Assembly: GCA_037576215.1 (NCBI GenBank)
Contig: JBANDB010000009.1
Span: 372,001-436,000 of the forward strand
Direction: 5' to 3'
DNA length: 64,000 bases
Source: Armillaria gallica
Lineage: Eukaryota; Basidiomycota; Agaricomycetes; Agaricales; Physalacriaceae
Shown: in pieces, positions 46,620 to 59,180 of the stretch
Numbering within the stretch: position 1 is the first letter of the stretch
Layout: each line of letters begins with the position of its first letter
Program-made: the position numbers and the translations under genes
The notes under the pieces: model-generated
The model's input: only the letters and a program-made list of their open reading frames with translations
Told to the model about the DNA's origin: nothing
Database searches by the model: none

Positions 46620-47010
46620 CACATCGTCATCATTGATTTCAATACTCTAAATATAGAATCCACTGACTAAGCTAATCATCGAGTCCGATGCTCGTTTTCA
46701 GGTACTTTTGGCCATCAGGGATGACAGTCCCATGTGGACACTACTGATGGCCCTCATTATGGTACAGTAGGGTCATATCCAGGACCCTTGTCATGCTTGC
46801 CCCATTTATATGGGTATTTTGCAGGTATCTTTATAAGGAACCAACCTTTGGTCATATTGGACTGTTTTTTTATTTTATTTACTTTTGAAAAAAACATAAA
46901 ACTCCCCATTTCTAAGTACACTGGCTATTAAGATGCTGTGGAGGTTCCTTCCCTCTTGTTCTCTCCTCTCTTGCATATGGTTTCTCTGGGTGAGCTGTGT
47001 AGTAACGTAC
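46620..47010 (+). repeat. diverged copy of the arm segment 63,410-63,790
   Basis: Shares CACTGACTAAGCTAA.CATC, GTCCGATGC, ACTTTTGGCCAT, GATGACAGTCC, GGAACCAACCTTTGGTCATA and the TATTTTATTTACTTTT tract with 63,410-63,790 in the same order. Composition and order resemble a terminal-repeat-type sequence with a TATA-rich centre, but ends and duplications were not found. Confidence 0.65.
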
Positions 47011-47072
47011 TTCACTTGTATTCTTGCACCCGTGTACAGTTAATTGCTTTATATCGGTGTTTTGCCAGGGCA

Positions 47073-47090
47073 GTTTGTTTGTTTGTTTTT
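47073..47090. repeat. (GTTT)n microsatellite
   Basis: Four GTTT-type units in a row. Confidence 0.7.
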
Positions 47091-48825
47091 GATCTAGTGA
47101 GTATTTATGGACGATCAGGTCTATTACAAATTTTGACATAATCTGGCAATTATGTCACATGCACAAAGATACCAGCTTGGCTTTATCCTTCGTCAATGCC
47201 TGGCGACGTGCTCAATATATTGACGTTATATCTCCTACGCATGGACAACACCTCAAGGCTAGCATTGTATTCCCCAGTGGAAGGATTTTTGCCATGATCA
47301 TGGCATATCCTTGGTGGCAACAACCTCCATTTTGCACAGATACCATCAACAGAAAATTGGCATATTTTACAGCTTCAATTCTGGCTCACCTTGGCATACA
47401 CGCTGATCAGGACTTGCCTGCTGGATTTGAGAGGAGAAAGTACTGAGATTGTCGCTATAGTCATATGGTGTTATGACATGGATAGTGAGTTTGGCTGTTG
47501 TGTGATTGTTGTATTTTTGCATTAGATGCCATGAGTGAAACATAATAAGTGCTAAAGTAAGTGATGCTTGAAACACGTTGAATGAGAGAGAAGCACATGG
47601 AATTAATGACACATTGAGGCCACTTTTTTCAAATTACATAATAAGGTCAGTTGTCCATAACTCGATCGACTTAGACAACAGACTACATACACACCATCCC
47701 TCCCTTCTTCAACAGGTGTGTATCGTCTGTCTGTATAGGAGAGACTATGTATTGGCACCTCATCTTCCTCTTCCTCCCTTATTTCCGGTGCTAACATGTG
47801 GCCCCATATCCCTGAATAAGTAAACATGTCGGAGTTCACAATAAACATGCCAGCGCTGCGATTCATTCTTTGGTGCTGAGGATGTCTGGCATTTGTAGGG
47901 GTCTTGATAGGTGTTGCAGTATCACTAGTTGTGCTTTCATAATGTGGGCTTTTGCAGACGATGTGCCTTGAGTTTGAAAGTATTCACTTCAAGGGCAATC
48001 AATGTTTGATACGTACTTTATAGTTACAATAAGAAACCAGAACTAGTAGAGGATAGAAAGAGATAAAGCTATGCAAGCAGTCTTTACACACCCCAAAACT
48101 AACCGTTGAACAATTGTCAATTCATAGCCAGAACTTGATCCAATGTTTCGTTTCTCAATACTTGCCTCATCACGGTGCACTTATTTCCCAATATTGTGTG
48201 TGACAGCTTCGAAACCTGATTGGAAACCAACTGGAAACACTCAATTTTAGCATTTTCGGGCCCAGATTTTTCTAATTCTGGCACCATCATGCATCATTTG
48301 GGTCTGGTTTTCTATCGAGTGAAAATTGGGACTGGCACACTCTTTCAGCAGTTTCCTCCCTACATGCATATACACTATCCACTACCAAGATAACTTGGTA
48401 GGAGATTTAAGTCTCCCTTTCTCTCTCCTCTGCCGCACATTTATCTTATTGGTCAATCGTAGCATTCTTCCATCTGTCCATTATGCCAAAACGCAATGTG
48501 ACCGGCCTGAGGGTCCAGACTTCAAACTCTGTCACAATCTTGATATCATGTGAGCACTATCTATTCTAGGACCTTCCTTAGCCTGGCAAGCCGCTTTATT
48601 ATATACTCGCGGAACTCATATCATTTCCCCCAATGTCTCAGTCTCCATTGTGCAGACGTTTGTTAGCCCTATGATAATGCTTCCATCCATGCCTCCTACA
48701 CAACTGAGCATTACTACCCTCTGGAGAAGCCGTAGCGCCTTCCATAATCCCCTTTCAAAGAGAATGTGAATCTGTATGGCACCTGGTCATTGCCTATTTT
48801 GTGACATATGCTCTTGAATCTCGCA
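47091..48825. other. stretch without supported gene
   Basis: A plus-strand frame at 47,159-47,446 looks partly protein-like but has no recognisable family. Nothing else supported. Confidence 0.35.
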
Positions 48826-48828
48826 GGT

Positions 48829-50307
48829 GGCTCACACTGCCAAACAGCCCAATCAAGAGCTTAGACCTGGCACATGCCGAAGGGGATGTTGAAAAGCTCG
48901 AGCGAGAACTTGAAGATATTTGCACCCTGATCACATTATTTCGGTGTCCTATCAACTCGTTTTAGGCTCTGGGGGATGGGAAGAGACGAGAAGGGGCCCT
49001 CTTATGGCTCATTGTGGGATGCGGTGACATATCCGACGATGAGGACATGCTGTTGGAAAGGTGGCTGGTTTGCGCAAACAAGACAATTCAGCTCCTTCAT
49101 GAGGAAGTCCGATCGTGTGGCATGATGGTGGCACTGGGATGTCTCAACCCCAAAACCACCTTTCTGAGCTTATTCTTATCTTTCTTCTCGGCCTGACACT
49201 CTGCTCTATGATGAGGTACGTGCCGTTGTTTCGTTCTGGGTCATTTCCTGGCATGAGTGATTTGGAGAGTGTTTGTTCCCCTGTTCATCTCGGCCAAATG
49301 CACCCAAGACTTGGGGAACCAAACTCAACTGCAGTGCAGTGAATACACCAATGCAATCATTAGGTGTCCGATCAGGGCCTGGATGACAGAACCTTGTGCC
49401 ATACATCGATTAACCAAATCCCCCAGATTGGTTCAAGGGGAGGCAGCTAGGTATGGTTACATTAATCAGGCTTCTTGGTCCGATTTATTTCCATAGTCTT
49501 GTAGGAACATATGTTTGCGCACATGAAAGCTATATATAAAACAATGTTTTCACAGTGCTTCATCAACGGGGTTGATAGTTTCTTTGTCAGTTCTTCCTGG
49601 CAGTCACCATTCACTCGGAGGGAACTCTCCCTGCACCCTGGGTGGGCCATGTTGAGACTGCTAAGGTAATTCCCCTTTCTGACAGCATGCCTGCCTGGCA
49701 GTGGGTGGTATAAATTCAGGTTGGAAGATGCACGCAAGGCATCAGTTCAATGGATTCGTTCGTACGTCACCAGCAGTCTCCCAAACTGACAATATCATCG
49801 CTCACACTGTTGTCTCCTTCAGAACATCAGTGCCATCAAAAATGAACTCTCGGATGCCTATTTGGCGCAGAAAGTCGATACGATCGAATTATCAGCGAAA
49901 GGGTTTGAATCCGCGATCCACCAAGGGATGCTTGTAATGCATCTTTATCTGATGCTGTTGTTGCCTTCAACTGGCCAGGATCATTACAGGATCCAATTGG
50001 ATGTCAATTGTTCTCTAGTTAATAGCATCATTCAGCCAGATGTTACATGAGTGCATCCTTGTCATTGCAGGTCTTAGTCTCACTTCGTGTTAGTGTGACA
50101 GGCCGAGATGTAATCCCTATGGGCTCACAAGTTGCTAGCGTTTTGTCATTCCCCATCCTTGAACCCCACAATATCGCTGTTGGTGATTTATTGGAGGTCC
50201 TTACGAGTGCTGGCCTGGACAGCACGACTGTCAATGTGCACAACACTGCCTGCAGTTGTTTCTGTTTTCAGAGCCTCAAGGTGTTCGTGGAGGAGGGTCT
50301 AATTTGA
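48829..50307 (+). CDS. unrecognised plus-strand coding remnants
   Basis: Protein-like exons are visible. One at 48,829-48,946 (SLDLAHAEGDVEKLERELED) ends at a GTGTCC donor and is followed, after a short intron, by ALGDGKRREGALLWLIVGCG then DISDDEDMLLERW (48,966-49,170). Another stretch at 49,820-50,305 reads NISAIKNELSDAYLAQKVDT and later VLVSLRVSVTGRDVIPMGSQ. I know no family for them. They may be one decayed accessory gene. Confidence 0.3.
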
Positions 50308-50457
50308 AGTGATTGGGCCCCGCTTGCTTATGAATGGCACAAGGAGATCCGCATTGCAAGTGGCCCATTGGGCATAACATTAATTAACGAAGATATAGTG
50401 AACTTGTAAGGAACGTATATACTTAGTTAATTGAAAAAAAGAAACATTTATTCTGCA

Positions 50458-51378
50458 CTACAAACAGTCAGGCGCTACTGTTCGTATCCAGTCACATATG
50501 CTAAAATACAGATCAGCGACAAATGGAAGAATCACCCACCAAATTAAATCATATTCCGCTCCCCTTTCCAGCCTCGCATCCATGACCATGTTCACATATT
50601 CGAACCACCTAGGATAAAAGCCGGCAGTTGCAAAATCAATTAGCCAAAGTTGGCCATCCTCCCCGACGATAAAATTTTGCATTTCAAAGTCAACATGTGA
50701 GTATACAAGAGTCCCATCATCCGGCAATGGCCCTTTGTGCATGCACAATCGGGCAAGCACCGCTTGGTCCATTGTGTTGTTGAACAACCGGATAAGCTCT
50801 TCCGAGGTTGCAAATGGGCCCTTGGTGGGTCTGAAGGGCCCAAAGATGCATGACACATAGCATACTCCAGGCTCTTCACCCTTGAGAACAGGTCCAGGAA
50901 TTTGAGATCGGGGATGTGCGATGGACCTGAGCTGGCAGACATAGCTTCGCAGGGTGATAGCTGTACAAATTTTCTGCCAGAGCCCCATGGTGGGCCATGC
51001 TTCCGCCAATGTGATCCCAGGAATGTAGTCCATGACTATGATGCTGGCATCTGGATTGAGATTGAGGATGCACCGGATAGGAGGAACGGGGATGTTTGTG
51101 CGGTTGTGAATGAGATCCTGCGCTAAAGCCTCTGAAGGCCAACCTGTCAGCAACCTGGGTACCTGCTTGACCACAACATCTGGTGTGAGCCTGGGTGGGC
51201 AGCCCGACGTTGTCCAGTCATCATCTGGCACAGAGTGACACAGATTCAAGACTTCATCATCTGTTTGATGGTCAATGTCTGCACTCTGTTGGTATTGATC
51301 TAGGTTAGGACATTCACACTCAGGTGGGAGGTCACACACACATGTCGATGAGGCAATTGACCCACAGGTCCAAAGCAT
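50458..51378 (-). CDS. APH-family (aminoglycoside phosphotransferase-fold) kinase
   Basis: An uninterrupted 306-codon frame from an ATG at 51,378. Kinase landmarks of the fungal APH family are present: PDVVVKQVPRL with the ATP-binding Lys, IIVMDYIPGITLAEAWP, CQLRSIAHPRSQIPGPVL, a brenner-type catalytic loop YSHVDFEMQNFIVGEDG (H-x-D-x4-N; many rel. families have HGD), and LWLIDFATAGFYPRWFEYV with the metal-binding Asp. The Cys-rich N-terminus (CVCDLPPECECPN) is unusual. Such proteins are numerous in Agaricomycetes and act on unknown small-molecule or protein substrates. Absence of introns contrasts with most neighbours and could mean a retrocopy or simply a large terminal exon whose upstream exons I did not find. 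Confidence 0.8.
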   Translation of the reverse strand: MLWTCGSIASSTCVCDLPPECECPNLDQYQQSADIDHQTDDEVLNLCHSVPDDDWTTSGCPPRLTPDVVVKQVPRLLTGWPSEALAQDLIHNRTNIPVPPIRCILNLNPDASIIVMDYIPGITLAEAWPTMGLWQKICTAITLRSYVCQLRSIAHPRSQIPGPVLKGEEPGVCYVSCIFGPFRPTKGPFATSEELIRLFNNTMDQAVLARLCMHKGPLPDDGTLVYSHVDFEMQNFIVGEDGQLWLIDFATAGFYPRWFEYVNMVMDARLERGAEYDLIWWVILPFVADLYFSICDWIRTVAPDCL

Positions 51379-51399
51379 ACAAGCAGAGTGTCAACAATG

Positions 51400-53157
51400 G
51401 CAATGGTGGTTGCATAGAAGAAAGCGAGTATGGGCTGAGGTATCATTGTGATGCATGCTTGGGGAACACACTAGTGTACACATATGTGCCAGCACCTCCA
51501 TTTAAAAATCTAAAAATAGCTGCAGCATCTTCTAGAACTATTAGGTAACTGGATGGATCCTTTCACTGCTATTGACAACTATTTGTTGCCTGATCTTTGG
51601 TCCCACACCCTCAGATCGCTTGGATCAGCAGTTTTTGCACCTATGGAGGCAAGTCACTCACAACTGGACCATTGGGTTGTTGTCCATTGCAGGCATGTCT
51701 GGACATATGTCGATGTACTACCTGCACCTGGATCCTCCTTGGCAAATACAACTTGTCATTGCCGCCTCCCCGAAGGTACATTGAAAAAATTTTGACCAAT
51801 CAATTCCATGATCGTCCTTCTCTTGATGAGAATTACCCTACTTGGCCCTAACTGGAAGTGCATGTGGGCAACTGGTTTACCCTGGTTACCTCACAAGAGA
51901 AGATGCCTGAATTGCAATGCTACTGCCAAAAGAGGTGATCACCATGCCTCCATTGTCTCAGTTAGCTGTGATCTTAACATGCGGGAATTTTGGTTGGCCT
52001 TTCCATATCTTCTCCAAACCGGGCCCCAACTCCTTCTTTTCTTGTCCAGTTTTTCACATTCTTCCCCACCATCTTTGCACCTGTCTTCCCTTTTCTTCTG
52101 TCCCCCCCTGCCTTTAGCGTAAGCCTCCTCATAAATTAATGACCGTCTCTAACACATTTTTTTCCTGTCTTGCAAGCTCTGCCTATGTCATGCCCTACTT
52201 CTCCAACTGCTCCCCTGGTTATCTCTGCCAAACATTTCGACATGTCTATGTCGGGACCTCCTGCTGGCCTCTCATCGAATATCCCACCCTCAGATGCCAT
52301 GAATATCGATCTACCCCCACAGTCTGAGCGTGCCGTGTTGCCCTCCCTCAGTATCCTGCCTACCCCAGTCCTTCCTCCACTGGCTCCCACAGGTTCCCCT
52401 ACTCAACAAGGCGCCAATACCCAGTTCAAAGCTCTGGGGCAGCGGGGCCTGACTCCGAATTTTGGAAGACCGTCCTCACACTGGAAACTCTGCGAGAAAA
52501 GGCTCCTACAGGGATCTCGTGTACTGATGAGGACATTTTGGAGTGGGCATGCCAATTCGCGGCAACCTGGGTAAGTTTTCGTGTCTTCCTTATTGCAGCA
52601 ACATCCTCACTAGCTTTTCACATCCTGGACCAACCTTGAACTCTTGATTCATATAGCCAATTACTCTTTCAACAGCTGGGTGGGACTGGGAACTGCCAGT
52701 GAAGCCAAAGTTTGGTCCTCCTAGCAAAGCATCCAAGACCCCAGCTTTGTCAAAAACTGTAGCTCCAAAGTCCATCCAGGAAGAGAAGGTTGGCCCGCCA
52801 TCCTGGGTCTCCAAGTTCTCTGCCACTGAAGTTGACAAGTCAGATATTGATGAGGTCGTTGTCGTGGATACTTCAGCGTCGAAGCCTCCCCATAAGCGCC
52901 AAGTTGTCCCATTGCCAAAAGCTTCCACTACTGCTCCATATTCAAAGTCATTTGCCACCATCTCTCACTCTACCGGCAATGAGGTCCCACTTCGCAATGC
53001 CAAGTTCTTTCAACACCGGTCATCCTCCAAGCGTGCTCCCCTAGATTCGGAGGCTGAGGCCATGCCTCACTCTTCTATTATCGAGGCTGTTGTGATGGAG
53101 TTCGGGCCTTCCGTCGTTGCCGATCATGTTGAGTGTTATGTTAAGAGAGTGAACTAG
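51400..53157 (+). pseudogene. decayed Pro/Ser-rich protein gene
   Basis: Plus-strand reading shows blocks in shifting frames: FLHLWRQVTHNWTIGLLSIA then MYYLHLDPPWQIQLVIAASP (51,620-51,780), LEVHVGNWFTLVTSQEKMPE (51,850-51,910), a Pro/Ser-rich part (52,170-52,570), and a long open end at 52,699-53,157 with Ser/Lys-rich low complexity (SKASKTPALSKTVAPKSIQE). Stop codons and frame changes between the blocks suggest a degenerate gene. No family named. Confidence 0.35.
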
Positions 53158-54485
53158 CCAGTCAGAGTCAGAGCAAGGGTGCTTAAGCATAACTTGGGTG
53201 GGAGCCTTTTCTCTTGATGAGAGTCAGATGCACAGCATCCCGAATTCGGACCTTACAGATCTTATATACATATTGAACTTGAATTTTCTCATAGCATTAT
53301 CATGGCCATCGTGCCAGACTTTCTCAGTAGCTATGTTCCCATGTCCCCTTTCTGTAGTATCGCAGCCCTCCTGCCACAGTTTTCAACATCCCCCCTATAA
53401 TAAAATGTTTAAGTCATCAAATCAATTACCACCATGTTAACCCTTCTCTGTGTGCGAACTTGTAAGATTTTTATGTCTCTGGCCACACCCAGACTCCTTC
53501 CCATATTCTCCTTAATGGAGGGTTATAAAAGCTGCTTTGCAGCTATTTTTTAATCTAGTCATCACCCGGTCTGCTGTACACCCACCATTGTTCCTGTGTA
53601 CATCGCTCAATAAGAGTCCTACACTATTTATATGCCTAATTTTGTGCATGAAGGAAATATGCATTGGCACTGGAAATGCTTCGATATACCGTTACAGTCA
53701 AGTTGGAAAGAGAAATCTCTCTGCCAAAATCTGATTTCTGGGCGATTGAAATGTGTCTGAAGAAACTTTTCCAGATCAGTAAACCATTTCTGCTTGATTT
53801 CCTTTCCGCTGATATCATTGTGGCCAGGAAGTGTTTCTTGATGGCCCTAACTATCTTTGCTCTCATGATCTTGAGGCATCGTTCTCGATGCTCTGCTTAG
53901 TCATCATACTCTAATTTTAGAGCATTGAGTCGGGCCTTCCGCTATACTTTACTTGATAAAATTAAAACAAAACTGGCATCATTGCAGTGGTCACTGTATA
54001 TTGTGAAGACAAGGGTGACACAGATCAAGTCAGTGTTTTGCGGGTCACATGACAGTTGCCAAAGTCATGACTGTTGCATAGTTGTCACTGTCATGGTCAG
54101 TAAATGACCATGACTTTCCCCTTGCCAGCACGACCTGGCCTGCCCATGGACCGGAAGGTCGGCAAAACCATAACAAAGCAGTCGGGGTCAGAGACAACCA
54201 AGTTAGTCACAAATGATGTCATATGTGGCTTCACAGCCACAGAGACTTGGTCAAGATCATTTGCATGACCGGCAACTGTTGCCCTGAAGTTTCGCAATTG
54301 GCAACTGTGACTTCGGCCCAATGTCAGGCAACCGTACAACTGTGGGATCATAACACGTGACAGTTTCCTGAAAACCAAAAGATGTCTGTTTCACTACATA
54401 GATGAATACATTGTCATTGCCCAAGAATCCTTATTCAGCCTTTCTGAGATCAGAAAGAATGTCTTCACCTGGGTTTACATGGTGA
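53158..54485. other. repeat-rich spacer
   Basis: Contains one minus-strand copy of the dispersed module of about 100 bp (53,835-53,920), an inverted repeat GTCATGGTCA-gtaaa-TGACCATGAC (54,089-54,113), and recurring GGCAACTGT / ACAGTTGCC motifs (54,050-54,315). No gene supported. Confidence 0.45.
53835..53920 (-). repeat. copy of dispersed GACTAAGC module
   Basis: On the minus strand: GATGACTAAGCAGAGCATCG, then GATGCCTCAAG and TAGGGCCATCAAG. This matches the module in the inverted-repeat arms at 36,062-36,160. Confidence 0.6.
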
Positions 54486-57400
54486 TCAGAGGAAGACACT
54501 GAGGGCAGAAAATGTGAACTTACAAATTTTGGCAGAATTGTTGACAACCACAAAGCTTCTTGTCAGCTGCAATTCTCCCACTTCACGTACTTCGATGGCC
54601 TTAGTATCAATTTTCAGATACCTTTCCAGGCATCTCATTGCCGAGAATTCAAAGCTCTCTGTGAAGAAATCATGGTCCTTTGCGTCTGAGATGATTCTCA
54701 GGCAAAAATGGATAGCAGAAGCCCTGGCAAAATCAGAAATCACCATTCGTCTGACTTGAGATAAGGGAATTAAGCCAAGGTCAGGCTGATTCTCTTTGAT
54801 GAGTAGAAGACAGTGGTGCTTTGCTAGGCACTGTATAATGGATAGATAAGCACTTATTGCCAAAACCATGGTGTCATTCTGTTCGGAATCCCGCGAATTG
54901 AAGGCATCAAGGAAGAAGCACCAATTACCAAGTGCAATGAGATTCATCAATCCCATTTTGTTCAGCTTTGGAAAATGGAAGTCAACACCTGGAAAATGGT
55001 CGGTTATGTTCGAAGAGTTTCCAGAATTTGACATACTGTTGTTACCTTCCTTGACACTCTTACCAAAGTATATCATTATGCGTAGCAGAACGTGCTGTAG
55101 GTGGGCAATCGGAAGACCACTGATATCCCAAAATATTTGGGTATGGACCCATCCTGAGACGGTCTTCAATAACATGACAGTAGAGTAGAAGTGGTGACCT
55201 TTTATAATTGAATTTTCCAGAGTGACAACTGCATGGTGAGTCTCAGGACATATGTACCTGCCCCTGTGTCAGCATTGATCAAGATGGATACACCATGACA
55301 TACAGGGCAGACCCTGGTTTCAGCATGACGACCTCTGCAGTCCAATATTTCGGGTCCAGGAAAAATCCAGGTTCCCAATCATTGACAACTTCATCCTCAG
55401 CAGGCTCAGCTTCCCAATTAATGGTGATGTCCTTGTCTCCAGTGTCACAGTGTTGGAACAGGTACCATATCTGGCACCCACAGAGCACCTCAATGGCCGT
55501 TCCGACCCCAAAACTGTCTGTGGCCATGTTGGTTGCAGCCCCTTTGGTTGCAATGAACCAGAAACTCATCACCGAATGTGGATACACACCAGTAGAGATC
55601 CCAGGGACATCAGATGTTTTATCAAAGGCACAAAGATGGGAAGATAAAATACTGGCAGGGTAACGTTAAGTGCACTTAAAGCTACAAGATAAACATCAAG
55701 CTTACAACTGCAAAGGGTGGCTGTTGGAAGGATCACTGCAGGACAAGGAGATAAAATTCACCACACCGTGATCTCCTTCAACGCCTCCAGCATACATGTC
55801 TCGAAGAGATTTGTTGACAGTTATAACAGGCTCGCGTGAGCGTTTGTGACCTGCAGTTTGCATTAGAGTACACTTTCATAATAAATAGATGGCACTCGCC
55901 TCCCAAATGATGAACTTTGTCAATGTCACCAATGTCTGAGAGAGTCACCAAAGACCAATCTAATGGAGAGGCGGGTGTTTCAAAAAGATGGATATTTGAT
56001 TTTGCAAATATCAACAGCGTGTTAGAAGGATCATTCAAAGCATCCTTGAAGTTGATCAACTTGATCATTGACTCCCTTTTACTTCAGCTATTGAAACAAT
56101 TGTTCCAATTCTGTACCTTGCATCAGTCTATCTGCTAAATTATGATGAGGCAGTGTAGCAGGAAAGTGGTTGGTTGACTCACATTCGATCTCAGGGCAAA
56201 GTAAGTGAACTTGACTTTCGAATTCGTCAGTGGATCCCAAACCTCTGGTAGGACGACTCCACACGGAAAATAGGAGACACGTGCATCCGTTTTTGCCTTC
56301 TTTTCTCCACTCCACATTATATCTATCCCTGAACGATCCCACTTCCTTTGTGAGACATGGTGGAAGTCGTCTTGTCCCCCAGATCCTAGAATCGTCTGGT
56401 CTATCAAGGGCAAACTTGACCAACCCCCCAAAATGTCGGGTACAGAATTCTTCATTAACTGGTTGACATCCATGACTGGAAGCACAGTGATAGAGATCCT
56501 CTTTGCTTGCTCTGGGGAGATGCTATGACACCTTCACAGTTGCAACCTTGAGACTCCACGGGGAGGACAAGACCTTCTTCTGCCTCATTCTATGGGAACC
56601 TTCTCGTGACAACTGATTTCTCCCCAATGTGATCTGTTCTCGTCCAGCCATACTTGTGTTGCTGCTGCGATCCTGGCTTCAGACCCAAGAACATGCTCCT
56701 GTTGGATCAACAGAATGACATCTGAAAACCATTCCCCTAAAAACCATCCCTGTTCCACCATGGCCGATTCGTCCTGTAACATATCTGACAATATGGAGTT
56801 GTTGCCCCGCCTTGGTGATGCTGGAAGCAAAGGCTGAACTTCATTGAGAAATTGGGTCAATGCAATCTCGCTACTGCAGGAGCTGCATACTACATGGAAA
56901 ATGGACCTCCACAGTACCCCTTCAACATGACCTAGCAGGGCTGGTTTCCTGATTGAAGAGAGTCGTCCTCCAATCTTGCATGAAACATCAGGTGACGGTA
57001 TTAGACAAGGATTTTAGAACTTCTTACCTGTAAGGCATGTGATACACTGATTGTATTGTACATGCTATTACCAACAACAATGAATAAGGGAGAGATTGCA
57101 ACAGTGACCATGAAGACTTTTTTGACATGAGGGAGGTCTCTTTTAAGGTTGTCTAAGTATTGTTCATCGTTGATTCCTGTACGTTGAATATATCTTCAAA
57201 CAAGTTAGTAGACTGATGGTTTGAAAAATGAAGTAACCTACTGTGTCCATCTCAGGTCCATGCCATGATCCTCCACCCATTGTGGTATGTGGTCCATGCC
57301 ATGATGCTAATGCAAATATTAGAATAAGAACAATTCCTGATGAGTTTGAACGTACTCATGAACAAAATGAAGCATATGTAAACTCCAAGCAAGTCCAGCA

Positions 57401-58090
57401 GACAAGTTATTTTTTCCCAAGTTTCCACTCATCGACGAGAATACATGTGAGACAGCTGAGCTCCTTCCACTGGAATACTGATGGGCAGAAGAGCCAGACG
57501 CTGTTTCAGAATTTGACTGAGCCTTTGACACCATGTATGGAGAGGCTCCAATGCCTTGACAGCTTGGATGTTTGCAGAAAGTATATGAATGGGAAGATGA
57601 CTTACATCAAGTTCCTCTTGTGAGAGGTTCATGGCATTGTAGCTGGGGTGGTGGGGTCGGCTTCGAGTTGGATGCAAGAAACTGCATGCAACATCCATCG
57701 CCTTGAATAGGACAAGCATGTCCAACACCCTGGCTTCGTCAGGGCTTCCAACCATGTCATCGATGCTTTTGTGGGAATGCTCAGAGCCATTGGACCAGAT
57801 TTCATTTGCAAAACATTGTAAGGCCTTGGCAATGCCTCTGCCAAACACCAAGACAGGGTCACCTTGAGATCTTTCAGCAGTAGCGCATGAAGAAAACCAT
57901 GTGTGCAGGTCCTTCTGCATGGCTAGGAATTCAGGGCATGAATATGGCATGGACCAAACTAGAGGCGAGCCTTTGGCTGGTCCATAACCATCTGTTAGGA
58001 GAAAATACGGCTTGTTGAGTAAGATTCCTTTGCTGCTCATGGAAAATGCTCACTGCCTGCATTCATAGGATACTGTGCTTCTATGGACAT
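54486..58090 (-). CDS. large JmjC-like protein, copy B (paralogue of the gene at 37.9-42.3 kb)
   Basis: Probable start at 58,090 (MSIEAQYPMNAG, short intron, then NGYGPAKGSPLVWSMPYS). Blocks collinear with copy A: ARVLDMLVLFKAMDVACSFL (57,700), SEIALTQFLNEVQPLL (56,850), EKKAKTDARVSYFPCGVVLP (56,270), LDWSLVTLSDIGDIDKVHHL (55,950), and the core FWFIATKGAATNMATDSFGV ... VEVLCG-like IEVLCGCQIWYLFQH ... EVVMLKPGSALYVMVYPS ... ETHHAVVTLENSIIKGHHFY (55,570-55,190). After LLKTVSGWVHTQIFW the frame continues to a stop at 54,486 and lacks the acidic tail of copy A. Where copy A has HSD, copy B reads ATD, so the first Fe(II)-ligand His of the HxD motif is missing. It may be catalytically inactive or degenerating. 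Confidence 0.58.
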
Positions 58091-58683
58091 GACTGTGTGA
58101 CAAAGAAGAGATCAACTGTGGGAAAGTGTTTTTATTGTTCTCACATCCAAACAACTGTCATCCTCAACCTCCATCCCCAGTCGAAAGTCTAGAGGCCTGG
58201 ATTGACACCCACGAGTACCAATCAATCCATTGATGTCCATGGATATATAGAGATGCTGATGGATGCAGTTGGGCAAAGCTGAGTGTACTCTGAGAGCTCT
58301 CGAGCCTGTATAGATTCATCATGACTGGGACCATCAAGAACTTTGCGCAGGGTTTTGCAAGCAACTGGTAACTAACATTAGTAGACTCTCCCTTTACCAT
58401 CATGACCCTAGCCTGACATGTTGCCCTTCTCTGCTGCATTACCATCTTCACTGGGAACCATTGCTGCCAGTTTATTTATGACTCAGATGCCACCGACAGT
58501 GTCGAGCTCATTTGAAACGGCACCATAGATCAGGAACCACTCTGAGGCAACCGTATATAGCCAGTGTCTTGGTCTGTGGTTGAAGGAAATAAGGAGTTTG
58601 GATGTGATTTCGGTTGCAGGATAAGATAAGTCCACCTGTTTCTCTCACCATGTCATTGTCTTATTCCCCATAACGCTTTACTA
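58091..58683. other. upstream region of JmjC-like copy B
   Basis: No recognised gene. Holds the presumptive promoter, then meets the right arm of the inverted repeat at 58,684. Confidence 0.4.
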
Positions 58684-59180
58684 GGTCAAATTATTACCAT
58701 ATATGCACGCCATCTCCTCCATTTCACCTCTCCTCCACATAGGTGCATAGTTATAATTTCCCCTGGGCTGAGTGACTTACATGTGTTCAACTTCAGCTTC
58801 AGGTTGCTATGTCTGACATGTTTTTGTTGGCTGCACTCTTTTTTTCGCATGCGGTATGTTAAAGCTCCATCATATAGTACGGATATATGGTTAAAACCAG
58901 CCAGGTTCACAGTTCAGTCTGCCAACAGCCGCATGCCTGTGTATGGACAGGAGATGGGAGTGTGATAGGTTGTAGCCCTGTAGCTACCCAGTGTATTCAA
59001 TTTGTAGAGCTAGCAAGCAAATAAATGTGTGTCTTATTGATTACTATTGATGATACGCACCAAAAATAGTCTGTGAGCATCAATGGGTATCCATAGGTAG
59101 CGATCGCAAAACTGTGTGATTCCCCATTCTTAGCGAGCTACAGCCTTCCATTGATTTATCGACTGGTATCTCTCCAAACC
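58684..59180. repeat. right inverted-repeat arm, first part
   Basis: Near-identical reverse complement of 36,868-36,371. Homology stops abruptly at TCTCCAAACC (59,180) and resumes at 62,826. Confidence 0.9.
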
